Shown here piece after piece: positions 36,480 to 44,087 of a stretch of DNA of 64,000 bases. The stretch is from Candidatus Korarchaeum sp. (GTDB lineage: Archaea; Korarchaeota; Korarchaeia; Korarchaeales; Korarchaeaceae). The DNA lies in the NCBI GenBank assembly GCA_020833055.1, contig JAJHQZ010000001.1:237141-301140 (forward strand). The letters are read 5' to 3'. Below the pieces are notes generated by a model, which saw nothing but the letters and a program-made list of their open reading frames with translations, had not been told where the DNA came from and did not search any database. The translations under genes and the position numbers were made by a program. Within the stretch, counting starts at the first letter, position 1. Each line of letters starts with the position of its first letter.

Positions 36480-36951
36480 GTTTCGAACTCATTGAAGATT
36501 CCCTAGCCCTCTCAGCTATCCTCTCAACGAGCTCATCGTAACCTATCCTGGACATCCCCTTCAGGAACTTGAGTGAGAGTATAGCTCCCCTCTCCACCCC
36601 CCTCAAGCGTAGTTCGTATAGATCCTTCTTCAGATAGATGGGCCTCCCCTCTTTGATATAGTAATACCCTAGGGAAATCCTAAAATTATATGAGAGGCTC
36701 TTAGGATCATCAGGTCCGTGTAATGCTCTAACAACGGACTTAGTCACTTCAGAATCTGTTAAAGGGACTAGTCTCCTACCTTGATATGAATATATCTCAT
36801 AAAAGACAAAACCTCTCTTTAATTCAGGAGATAAGCCACACCAAAGCTCCATCTCCTCCCTCTGCCCGTTTAATCTAGCTAAACCAAGTAAGAGCATTGA
36901 TATAGTTTTTCTCTCATCATCACAACAGAATATATAGTTCCTAGTCAGCAA
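36436..36951 (-). CDS. Hypothetical protein coupled to HD phosphohydrolase
   Basis: A 171-residue protein, family not recognised. It has YEIYSYQGRRLVPLTDSEVT and SYNFRISLGYYYIKEGRPIY, suggesting a mixed alpha/beta fold, and a helical C-terminus. TTG 36951 overlaps the HD gene stop by seven bases, so translation is coupled and a role linked to that enzyme is possible. Its 3' end overlaps the UPF0148 gene on the other strand. Confidence 0.65.
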   Translation of the reverse strand: MLTRNYIFCCDDERKTISMLLLGLARLNGQREEMELWCGLSPELKRGFVFYEIYSYQGRRLVPLTDSEVTKSVVRALHGPDDPKSLSYNFRISLGYYYIKEGRPIYLKKDLYELRLRGVERGAILSLKFLKGMSRIGYDELVERIAERARESSMSSKLIYASYPDELSSCI

Positions 36952-38108
36952 ATGAGATCTACTCCTCTCCTAGTGGCATCCTTTAGCTTCTCTCTGATCT
37001 TTTCCCTGTACTCTGGCCATGTATAAACCCTGAAGAACGATGGATCCATATCTAGGAGTCTCTTTAGGACAGGAGATGCTTCGGATAACTCGAGGACTTC
37101 ATTATCTCTCACAACCCTAGGAAGCTCACCGCCAACGAACTCTATCTTAGGAGCATCTATGATTACATACCTCTCATTTATTCCGCATAGCTCAGATATC
37201 CTCTCCTTAATACTATCTATGAGGTCAGGCTTCAATCGGATCCCTTGTTCCTCCCAAGCTAGCTTAAGGAGCTCCCTCCTCATCAGCCTCTCAGCGATCC
37301 ATGAGCTCCTCTCATCTCTCCTTATCAATTCCCAAACGGAGTAATCATCAAGCCTCAAGAAATCACTAGGATCCTCTCGCACAGTATCTATCCCTAATTT
37401 GTCTACTATCTCCCTCATGGCCATCTCGAGCATCAACTGAACCCCTCTCGAAGTCTTATGATAATATATAGTCCTGTAGGAGAGGAGTCTAGCCATGAAG
37501 AGGGACTCAACAGACTCTAAAGCCCTGAAGTTTATTGCGAGATCTCCTCCAATCTCAACAGCATTAGAAGCTATCCTATGTACGTCGACAGTGTAACCCG
37601 CTCCGGTGTGATAGGAGTCTCTCACTATATAATCCATCTTATCGGAATCTATTGAGGAGTTTATAGCCTTAGAGAAGCTCTTCCTCGCATACCTCCCCAT
37701 TATCAGATCTACTACCTCCTTCGGGTCGAAGCCAATCCTCCCCAAAATTTCAGATATCTCAGTGCTCCTTATCAAGAGAGAAGTCATCTCCTCATGTGAT
37801 ATCCCTAGAAGCTCCCTCAGGATCCCTTCGAAAGCGTGTGAGAAGGGACCATGACCCACATCATGAAGGAGGCCCGCGACCCTTAGGAGGGAAATAGAAT
37901 CCCTCTCCTCAGTCAAGCTCTCTCCCATAACCCCGGCTAGATGCATCACACCTAATGAATGCTCGAACCTAGTATTAACTGCACCGGGATAAACGAATTC
38001 AGACCCAGGAAGCTGCTTTATCCTTCTAAGCCTTTGCAAGGGAAAAGAATCAACTAACATTAACTCCTGAGGGCTTATCCTCAGATAACCATGTATTGGA
38101 TCCTTTAT
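36945..38108 (-). CDS. HD-domain phosphohydrolase (SAMHD1/dGTPase-like), apparent ATA start
   Basis: An HD phosphohydrolase of the COG1078/SAMHD1-like group. Seen: FPLQRLRRIKQLPG, the metal motif LLHDVGHGPFSHAFE and SDKMDYIVRDSYHTG. The first ATG is at 38060, but the frame upstream encodes KDPIHGYLRISPQEL, the conserved N-terminus of this family. No ATG, GTG or TTG lies before it. GAGGGGG sits six bases before an ATA at 38106-38108, which is the best candidate start (387 residues). It follows gcvH by 14 bases. The likely activity is on dNTPs, by family. Confidence 0.85.
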   Translation of the reverse strand: MKDPIHGYLRISPQELMLVDSFPLQRLRRIKQLPGSEFVYPGAVNTRFEHSLGVMHLAGVMGESLTEERDSISLLRVAGLLHDVGHGPFSHAFEGILRELLGISHEEMTSLLIRSTEISEILGRIGFDPKEVVDLIMGRYARKSFSKAINSSIDSDKMDYIVRDSYHTGAGYTVDVHRIASNAVEIGGDLAINFRALESVESLFMARLLSYRTIYYHKTSRGVQLMLEMAMREIVDKLGIDTVREDPSDFLRLDDYSVWELIRRDERSSWIAERLMRRELLKLAWEEQGIRLKPDLIDSIKERISELCGINERYVIIDAPKIEFVGGELPRVVRDNEVLELSEASPVLKRLLDMDPSFFRVYTWPEYREKIREKLKDATRRGVDLIC

Positions 38109-38122
38109 GAGCTTCCCCCTCG

Positions 38123-38545
38123 TTAGTGACCCTCCTTCAGATACTTTGAGTAATCCTCTGGACTCATCAGGTCCTTCAACTCTGAGCTCAGATCACCCTT
38201 AACCTCTAGCACTACTATCCAACCTCCTTCATATGGGTCCTTAACTATTCTCTCGAGTCCTATAGGGACCTCACTACTCCCTTCCTCAACGACACCGCAA
38301 TCCCTGTTTATCTCAACTATCTCACCGCTAACTGGAGCGTATATCTTCTCAGTAGTCTTACTGCTCTCGACGACGCCTATGACATCTCCCTTCTTGATGA
38401 AGGTGCCCTTGGGCTTAACCTCTAGGAATGTTATATCTCCAAGCTGCTCAACAGCATAAGAAGTTATCCCTATTATAGCTTTATTCTCCGAAATTTTCAC
38501 CCATTCATGCGTTTTTGTATAAAATCTATCGCTTGGTATCTCCAT
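38123..38545 (-). CDS. gcvH: Glycine cleavage system H protein
   Basis: A 140-residue lipoyl carrier. Seen: KTHEWVKISENKAIIGITSY (about 10-29), the lipoylation region GVVESSKTTEKIYAPVSGEI (about 60-79) with the modified Lys, and a C-terminal PYEGGWIVVLEV. It shuttles aminomethyl groups between the P protein (encoded at 47592-50491) and the T protein (not in the window). A perfect palindrome overlaps its ribosome-binding site. Confidence 0.94.
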   Translation of the reverse strand: MEIPSDRFYTKTHEWVKISENKAIIGITSYAVEQLGDITFLEVKPKGTFIKKGDVIGVVESSKTTEKIYAPVSGEIVEINRDCGVVEEGSSEVPIGLERIVKDPYEGGWIVVLEVKGDLSSELKDLMSPEDYSKYLKEGH

Positions 38546-38549
38546 GATC

Positions 38550-38567
38550 CCCCCTCGATCGAGGGGG
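38550..38567. promoter_or_regulatory. Perfect 18-bp palindrome over the gcvH ribosome-binding site
   Basis: CCCCCTCGATCGAGGGGG ends five bases before the gcvH ATG. On the transcript the G-run of the palindrome is the Shine-Dalgarno sequence. A TATA-like TTTTTATCTT at about 38574-38584 puts the predicted transcription start next to it. It may be an operator for a dimeric repressor or an RNA hairpin hiding the ribosome-binding site. Confidence 0.6.
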
Positions 38568-38612
38568 AGGGTAAGATAAAAAGGTGAACTTAGCCTGAGC
38601 TACGTGCAGGCA

Positions 38613-39106
38613 CTACAGTATGAACGGTGATCTCACTCTATCGCCGTAGACCTGCTTGAGCAACTTAACGTCACTACTATTATCGAGCGTGAAGTCATAC
38701 CTGCCGGATGAAGCGCTTATCTCCACCTTGAGCTCATCAGGTCCGCCATGCATACTCCTCTCACGCTTTATCTTTATCTCCCTTATCGCATCGTTCTCTA
38801 TGTAGAAGTTCCCTGGGTCTCCGAGAGTATATCGGAAGGTTCCATGTTCAAGTACCTCCGGGCGTAGCCGAAGCTAGCTCCGAGTTGAGCTGACCATTGG
38901 CCTAGAAATCCCTTCCCCTCTGCCTTCGCTTTCTGCCTCGCCTCCTCAGTTGCTCTCTTGACCATATCTTTTGTGATTTGAGCGAATATCATCTTTCGCG
39001 TAGTGATCACAGCTGCGTATGTGTCCCACCTGCCCATAGACTTGGGCTTCTTTAAGAGAATAGCTCCTATGACCCTCTCGCGAGTCTCGCCTTGAAAAGC
39101 TGTCAT
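38613..39106 (-). pseudogene. PH-like domain protein gene broken by a single-base frameshift
   Basis: The first frame gives 102 residues ending SDILSETQGTST at 38798. Skipping to the next frame near 38811-38820 continues smoothly as PGNFYIENDAIREIKIK and on to SPFIL with a stop at 38613, for about 164 residues in all. Restoring one C in the C-run gives SETPGNFYIEN, the expected join for this family of small archaeal and bacterial PH-like proteins as I recall it. It could be a true mutation, a sequencing error or a recoding event. N-terminal KPKSMGRWDTYAAVITTRKM fits the same family. Confidence 0.7.
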
Positions 39107-39180
39107 GATAACACTTAGTTGCTCTGAAGTTTTAGCTTATAAACTTAAGGATACGAGTTCACGAAAGTTCTGTTAATTAA

Positions 39181-39667
39181 CTAAGCATGAGTCCTATCGA
39201 AGTATATGTTCTTAGGGGAAGCGTTGAGCGGTATCCCGAGGACTATATCCGCATCCAACAGCTTCATTTTCATCGCAGCCCTTCCTACTGTGAACATTAT
39301 CCTGTTATCTACATTTAGAAGGGAGGCTGTCTTGACAGCAGAACCTAGGGCGATTCCTAGGTTCAAAATGCTCAAGATCATGTCCTCAGAGATCCATATC
39401 TGTCATCCTATTCCCCATAATCTCCACTATCTTGCATCCGATCAGCAAGAGGACCTTGCTGTTTCTCAAGCTTCTTGCATCCCTTAAGTAAGCCTCACCC
39501 AACTCTGAGGAGAGCTTCTCCATCTCACCAGCGATCTTCCCTATTGTCTCATCATCTTCGATGATCTTGCAGACGATGTTATCAACTCCTCTCGCCTTCG
39601 GAGCAGTTATAGCTGAGATCTCCATCAGTTTAGCGACTTGAACTAAGGTCTCCTTGATCTCATTCAT
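39181..39667 (-). pseudogene. DUF2148 (ferredoxin-domain) gene, split by frameshift and lacking the Cys cluster
   Basis: The first part (39386-39667) has ITAPKARGVDNIVCKI and RDARSLRNSKVLLLIG. The second (39181-39381, another frame) has LNLGIALGSAVKTASLLNVD and GIPLNASPKNIYFDR. Together they are the start and end of the DUF2148/COG4739 family. The frames join around 39395-39408, where the shifted frame reads QIWISEDMILS. The Cys-rich ferredoxin-like centre typical of the family is missing. Alternatively the second ORF could be reinitiated, since its ATG follows the first stop by four bases with GAGG between. Confidence 0.7.
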
Positions 39668-39941
39668 ACTACTTCATGTCTCAAAAAATTAATTAAGTTT
39701 CTCCTGAGGATCTGAATGAAGCTCACAGCCAGCAGAGCTCCTAGTATACTTAACTTACATTTCACTAATGAGGCAATGCAAATATATCTACACTCTATTC
39801 CAGTAGGAATTCTTTAATATAGCGTTGTAAGTATTATATACATATTTATTTTCCCAGAATGAAGGGCCTCAGAACTCCATAACTTTATTAAGACGGGAAA
39901 TCCTCAGCTTCATTGAGAGGCTGTTTAGAGGGGTGGTCGAT

Positions 39942-40226
39942 ATGGTAACTAAGAAGTCCGAGAAGATCAAGGAATATGAAGCCCTCCTCTCAGAAGCAAT
40001 ACAAAGATTGGATAGGATCTCCCAAGATAGGAACGTCCCTAGGAACATAAGGAGGGCTACTACTGAGGCTATAGAGGTCCTGAGGGATGGGAGGAGCAGT
40101 TACGGTGTGAGATCGAATAAAGCGATCTCAATATTGAATGATATCGTTAATGATATAAACATGCCTTTCCCAACAAGGTCAGAGATATTACTTATAGTCG
40201 GTTTGCTTGAAAAAATCAAGGATTAA
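39942..40226 (+). CDS. UPF0147 family protein
   Basis: A 94-residue helical archaeal protein. Seen: RLDRISQDRNVPRNIRRATTEA and NDINMPFPTRSEILLIVGLL, the UPF0147 signature. Function unknown. ATG 39942 is preferred over GTG 39933 because GGGGTGG precedes it. Its stop overlaps the convergent coiled-coil gene by eleven bases. Confidence 0.85.
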   Translation: MVTKKSEKIKEYEALLSEAIQRLDRISQDRNVPRNIRRATTEAIEVLRDGRSSYGVRSNKAISILNDIVNDINMPFPTRSEILLIVGLLEKIKD

Positions 40227-40953
40227 ACTTACTACAAAGCAAAGATATTATCTTACTTTTTAATAAGATATTCTCGAAAATGAGTGAATTTTTGTCTAAA
40301 TCCAATCTCATCTTTGTTCTTTTTATATCAGAGAGCATCGATAATGTGTAATTCAGGAGGTCCAGTAAATCTCCAGCTCTCAACTCCCTCAGTATCTCAA
40401 TCATCCTCTCAAGAGAGCTCGCTGTCTCTTTAAGCTGGTCTGAGAACTCCTCATCGAAATCACTAGCTCTCCTTAACCTTTCCACTGCCTCATTTAATAT
40501 TCCGGAATATATTTCAGCTTTCCTCTCATCTATCTCACTAGACTTCTCACAACAAATCTGTATTGAGCTCACTAAAGAGGAGAGAATCCCTATAGTTACA
40601 TCTAGCTCTCTCATCATCTTCAAACTCGTTGATGATCTGAAATCGATGCTTTGCTGTATCCTCTCCTTGGCCCAACTTATCTGGGTCTCTAATTGCTTAA
40701 CTTTAGAGGAGAGATCCTCAACTCTCTCCTTCAGCTTCGCGATGGCTTGAGGGCCGTACTCCTCTAAGAAGCTCCTGAAGGACGATTTACTGACCTCCAT
40801 AAGCTCTATAAGAGAGTCAGGTATATCTGTGGAGAGATCATCGAAGCACCTTATATTAGATCTACTCAGGATCTCCGCTATTTTCTCCCCCTTCTCCTCT
40901 CCGAAGTACTCCTTCAGGGAGCTGAGTAGATAGCCGGACACCTTGCCCCCCAT
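40216..40953 (-). CDS. Coiled-coil protein of unknown function
   Basis: A 245-residue protein, family not recognised. The N-terminus (about 1-70) has a helix-hairpin-like ILSRSNIRCFDDLSTDIPDS. From about residue 72 there are heptad-like helices (KLKERVEDLSSKVKQLETQI; ERLRRASDFDEEFSDQLKET). The C-terminal end is hydrophobic (IFENILLKSKIISLL). It could be a structural or SMC-like accessory protein; no catalytic motif was seen. Both neighbours are convergent or distant, so context is uninformative. Confidence 0.6.
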   Translation of the reverse strand: MGGKVSGYLLSSLKEYFGEEKGEKIAEILSRSNIRCFDDLSTDIPDSLIELMEVSKSSFRSFLEEYGPQAIAKLKERVEDLSSKVKQLETQISWAKERIQQSIDFRSSTSLKMMRELDVTIGILSSLVSSIQICCEKSSEIDERKAEIYSGILNEAVERLRRASDFDEEFSDQLKETASSLERMIEILRELRAGDLLDLLNYTLSMLSDIKRTKMRLDLDKNSLIFENILLKSKIISLLCSKFNP

Positions 40954-41404
40954 GGATTCATCAGCATATGGATTTGAGGGAGCTTTTTCAACTTTCTGAG
41001 TCAGCTCTCTAGATCTCAGTTAAGCCCTTCATTGGACGGATCTCGGGGTATTAGCGAGCAACATCTGTCAGTATGTTAGATTCGAATTTAATAAAATTGT
41101 AGTTATCAGTTATTATCGATATAAACATTTGAATATATCGCTCAACATAACTACTCCGGGATTTATTTTATAGCCACTGAAGTCTATGGAGGAGTTCATC
41201 AGAACTTTCAGACAGCAAATATATAATAACAATAAAACAGACTAGGGAATTGGGTATGATATTAACATTATTATCCTTTTCGGATTGAAAAACCGTCCAC
41301 AAGGCTCAATTATCTTATACGATACACAATTCTATATGAGAACTAAAGCTTACATTAAAGAAAACTTTATATTACAATAATTCGATCTAGCTGGGGATGT
41401 AGAT
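40954..41404. other. 450-base AT-rich gap with no gene recognised
   Basis: Strongly AT-rich from about 41080 to 41390, without tRNA, palindrome or tandem repeat that I can see. One tiny ORF (ATG 41188, 19 codons) is not convincing. TATA-like elements occur near 41365-41375 before the hypothetical gene at 41405. It is the longest non-coding stretch in the window and lies between orphan genes. Confidence 0.4.
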
Positions 41405-41812
41405 ATGAGCGTCGATATAGAGTTCCTGAGACCTTGGGAAGTCACTACGAGAGCTGAAAAGAGGGGGAGCTTCCTAGAGGTGGAGAATAAGCTTTCATCC
41501 ATATGGAAGGTGAGGATAAGGAATAAAAACTACATAGTACCCGTGACGATGACTATCACTAGCAGAGGAATTTTCGTCACTTACTTATCTAATAAGCCCG
41601 ATGGTGATGGGTACTCTCCTATAGCCAGATGCTACGCTGTCGATGCCGCGAAGGAATGCTTGGAGGATATCGTAAGAAGGTACCCGGATTTCGAGTTCAA
41701 TAGCGTTACGATAGGTGAGATAATAGAGGAATGCGTCAGCGAAAGATTGAAGAAGAAAATAGGGGCCTTCGGAGATGTTAGAATAGAATGTGGTGCTATT
41801 AAGATAGAGTAA
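41405..41812 (+). CDS. Hypothetical protein
   Basis: A 135-residue protein, family not recognised. It has beta-rich SIWKVRIRNKNYIVPVTMTI and GIFVTYLSNKP segments, then ARCYAVDAAKECLEDIVRRY and a C-terminal alternating strand. ATG 41405 follows GGGGATG by several bases. It stands alone between two gaps, next to other orphan ORFs. Confidence 0.6.
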   Translation: MSVDIEFLRPWEVTTRAEKRGSFLEVENKLSSIWKVRIRNKNYIVPVTMTITSRGIFVTYLSNKPDGDGYSPIARCYAVDAAKECLEDIVRRYPDFEFNSVTIGEIIEECVSERLKKKIGAFGDVRIECGAIKIE

Positions 41813-41973
41813 CAATTCGCTTGAACTTTTTAATATCCCGATAGGAGTCCCATAGTGAGATCTTTTATGAGTTAGAACGCTATCGAAACTCTAGATGGTA
41901 AGTTATCGGCGACTTGGATGAGAGACGGGAGGTTGAAGGTGTTACTAAGAGATATTTGAGATCCCGTCTTGGG

Positions 41974-42201
41974 TTAATCGACCCTTATACTCTCACTGAG
42001 CCAGAGTTCGGGGGGAAGCTTGACCTTGATCATAGTATAAGCTGAAGAGATGAGACCTTCGGCCTCATATATCAACCAGTATACTTCATCGGGTGCTATC
42101 TCCTTGGCCCTCACGAGGAGGTTCACCGCACCATACAGTTTCTTCAATATCTCATCGACATCGTCTAATTCGAAGCATATCCCTGAGTCTCTCACTCTCA
42201 C
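41974..42201 (-). CDS. Small hypothetical helical protein
   Basis: A 75-residue protein. Helical stretches VDEILKKLYGAVNLLVRAK and EVYWLIYEAEGLISSAYTMI suggest a small helical bundle. Family not recognised. It lies 76 bases downstream of the RadA-family gene's start side on the same strand, though not in an obvious operon. Confidence 0.55.
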   Translation of the reverse strand: MRVRDSGICFELDDVDEILKKLYGAVNLLVRAKEIAPDEVYWLIYEAEGLISSAYTMIKVKLPPELWLSESIRVD

Positions 42202-42277
42202 GAAAATATCTCTGAGTGTTCCTTATATTAACTTTACTGTTTAAATTTTAAAGATAATCTCCCAATTAGATGCAATG

Positions 42278-43177
42278 TCATAACTCGAAGATACCGTCTT
42301 CCCTTATGATGAAAGCTGCTTGCCCGGGCGGGAGGTAGGAGGAGTCCTCTAAGGTCACTATCACCTTCCCCCTCACCTTCCTGAAGCAGAGCATGTTATG
42401 CGGCGTGTGTGAGAGGACGAAGCCTCCTTTGGAATATAGGTCCCTTCCCCATTTTATCGCATGCATCGTCATTATAACAACGCTCCCCCTATCAGCGATC
42501 CTCCTCAATGATACGAGGGCCTCTTGGAGATCCTCCTGCCTCTCCCTCAATCCCTTGAGCCCCCCATACTGCCTGAAGGGATAAGAGATAGAGTCCAGAC
42601 AGACTAGCTTAGAGGTGCCCGATCTGACGTAACCCATCGCGATATCGAGCGCTTCCTTGAGCTGAATTATGTTATTCACTCTGAGGACATCTATCCTGGA
42701 GAGATCCCCCTCCGATAGATTGTTCTGCCTTAGGAAGACAGAAGCTCTCTCCGGATCGAATGTGCCCTCCGTATCTATGAATATAGCCCTCTCAGAGGAA
42801 ATTCCACCCTTTTCCTCATTCATCAAGGATCTGACAGCCATATAAATGCAGAACTGAGTTTTCCCTGAGGCTGGAGGCCCGTATATACCTGTAATAGTTC
42901 TAATCCTTAACCCCCCTCCTAAGAGCTCATCTAAGCCCTTCATACCGGTCCTCAGTTTACTCTCTCTCCCTAGGAGCTTATCAGCCGTGAGGGGCTTCAG
43001 TAGAAGTGAAGATACTTCCTTCAGGATCTCTCTAGCTACTTCCCTATCGACTCCAAGCTCCTTTGAGAGCTCGCTATCCGACATGAGGATGAGGTCATCC
43101 AAATTAATGCCCTTCCTCCTCAATATCTCGATGTACTTCTCATCCACTCTTCCTGAAAGGGAATCTAGCTCCATCAA
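42278..43177 (-). CDS. RadA/Rad51-family recombinase paralogue
   Basis: A 299-residue RecA-fold ATPase with an N-terminal helix-hairpin-helix-like domain (about 1-60). Seen: TGMKGLDELLGGGLRIRTIT, Walker A GPPASGKTQ (about 100-108), IFIDTEGTFDPERA and Walker B LVCLDSIS. It is shorter than a typical RadA of 320 or more residues and has diverged DNA-binding loops, so RadB or another paralogue is as likely as the main recombinase. It is the last gene of the XPD-carS operon, overlapping carS by four bases. Confidence 0.85.
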   Translation of the reverse strand: MMELDSLSGRVDEKYIEILRRKGINLDDLILMSDSELSKELGVDREVAREILKEVSSLLLKPLTADKLLGRESKLRTGMKGLDELLGGGLRIRTITGIYGPPASGKTQFCIYMAVRSLMNEEKGGISSERAIFIDTEGTFDPERASVFLRQNNLSEGDLSRIDVLRVNNIIQLKEALDIAMGYVRSGTSKLVCLDSISYPFRQYGGLKGLRERQEDLQEALVSLRRIADRGSVVIMTMHAIKWGRDLYSKGGFVLSHTPHNMLCFRKVRGKVIVTLEDSSYLPPGQAAFIIREDGIFEL

Positions 43178-43653
43178 TGAGCTACCTCCTTTATCCCAAT
43201 AGCATGAGCTATGAAGTTAGTCCCCCAGTGTAATATAGGCGTTATTATCAGGAGGAATATCGCTGACTCAATCGCTACTTTCTCTATCGGGTAAGCGAAA
43301 ATCAGGGAGAATATGAGGAACCCCTCCTGATCTAGTAGAGGTGCTGATTGCCCCTCCACTAATCCGATCCTCCTCTTTACGAAGGAACCGAAGCAGTCAC
43401 CGACCATAGCGCCTAGCGATAGAGCGAAGCCCTGAAGGAGCCTCCCTTGGATGAAACCGACGAATGTCCCGACAATTATACCTGAGAGGAATCCCCTTAT
43501 CGTCTTATGATCCCCTAATATCCTCCTCCCATCCCTGAATCTCTTACCCATATCTAAGGGCCTCCCCCCTCCGAAGAGCACTGGGGACATGTTAGCGAAG
43601 TAAGATGGAAGTATGTACCAAATAGCCTCTAATACGAAGCTGATATCCATCAT
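43174..43653 (-). CDS. carS: CDP-archaeol synthase
   Basis: A 159-residue membrane enzyme that activates the archaeal lipid core with CTP. Seen: PSYFANMSPVLFGGGRPLDM (about 15-34), RRILGDHKTIRGFLSG (about 43-58), GAMVGDCFGSFVKRRIG (about 81-97), DQEGF, and four or five membrane helices. It overlaps neighbours on both sides by four bases, so it is cotranscribed with DNA-repair genes. Confidence 0.93.
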   Translation of the reverse strand: MMDISFVLEAIWYILPSYFANMSPVLFGGGRPLDMGKRFRDGRRILGDHKTIRGFLSGIIVGTFVGFIQGRLLQGFALSLGAMVGDCFGSFVKRRIGLVEGQSAPLLDQEGFLIFSLIFAYPIEKVAIESAIFLLIITPILHWGTNFIAHAIGIKEVAH

Positions 43654-44087
43654 ATCACCTCTACGCTATCGAAGATCTTGAGGAACCATTCAGGAACATC
43701 GCTCTCCGTCGTATACATACTGACTGAGGATCCGCACTGCCTCTCGATAGATCTTATCATATTGAGGAGGAGGAGGAAGGATCTCTGGAGCTTATAGGGC
43801 TCAGGAGAGGAGCTAGCTGCCCTAAGGTAAGCACCGGAGATCTCATCCACGAGACCAGAATTGAACTTGAGGGAATCTGTGAAGAGCATTAAGGATGTCA
43901 CGATAGGGGAGGAGAAGGATGGGATTATGAGGACGTCCTTTCTCTCCCTTACGAGATCCTCTATTATATTGAGGGTCCTAGGCTCATATGAAAGTATCAC
44001 GAGCTTCCTCCCGCTATCGAGAAGTGCTTTAACTTCCTTCCTCATAGCATCTGCTTTCGCTTGAGGGGAGCATATCTTCAGCAACAT
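43650..44087 (-). CDS. Hypothetical protein between XPD and carS
   Basis: A 145-residue protein, family not recognised. It has LDSGRKLVILSYEPRTLNII and RKDVLIIPSFSSPIVTSLML, suggesting an alpha/beta fold, then helices and a C-terminal strand. It overlaps XPD by 59 bases from TTG 44087, or by 17 bases if ATG 44045 is the start, which seems better. It is possibly a partner of XPD, from the tight coupling. Confidence 0.6.
   Translation of the reverse strand: MLLKICSPQAKADAMRKEVKALLDSGRKLVILSYEPRTLNIIEDLVRERKDVLIIPSFSSPIVTSLMLFTDSLKFNSGLVDEISGAYLRAASSSPEPYKLQRSFLLLLNMIRSIERQCGSSVSMYTTESDVPEWFLKIFDSVEVI

Noticed and set aside
41188..41247. 19-codon ORF in the AT-rich gap
   Set aside because: It is too short, Asn-rich by composition, and has no ribosome-binding site.
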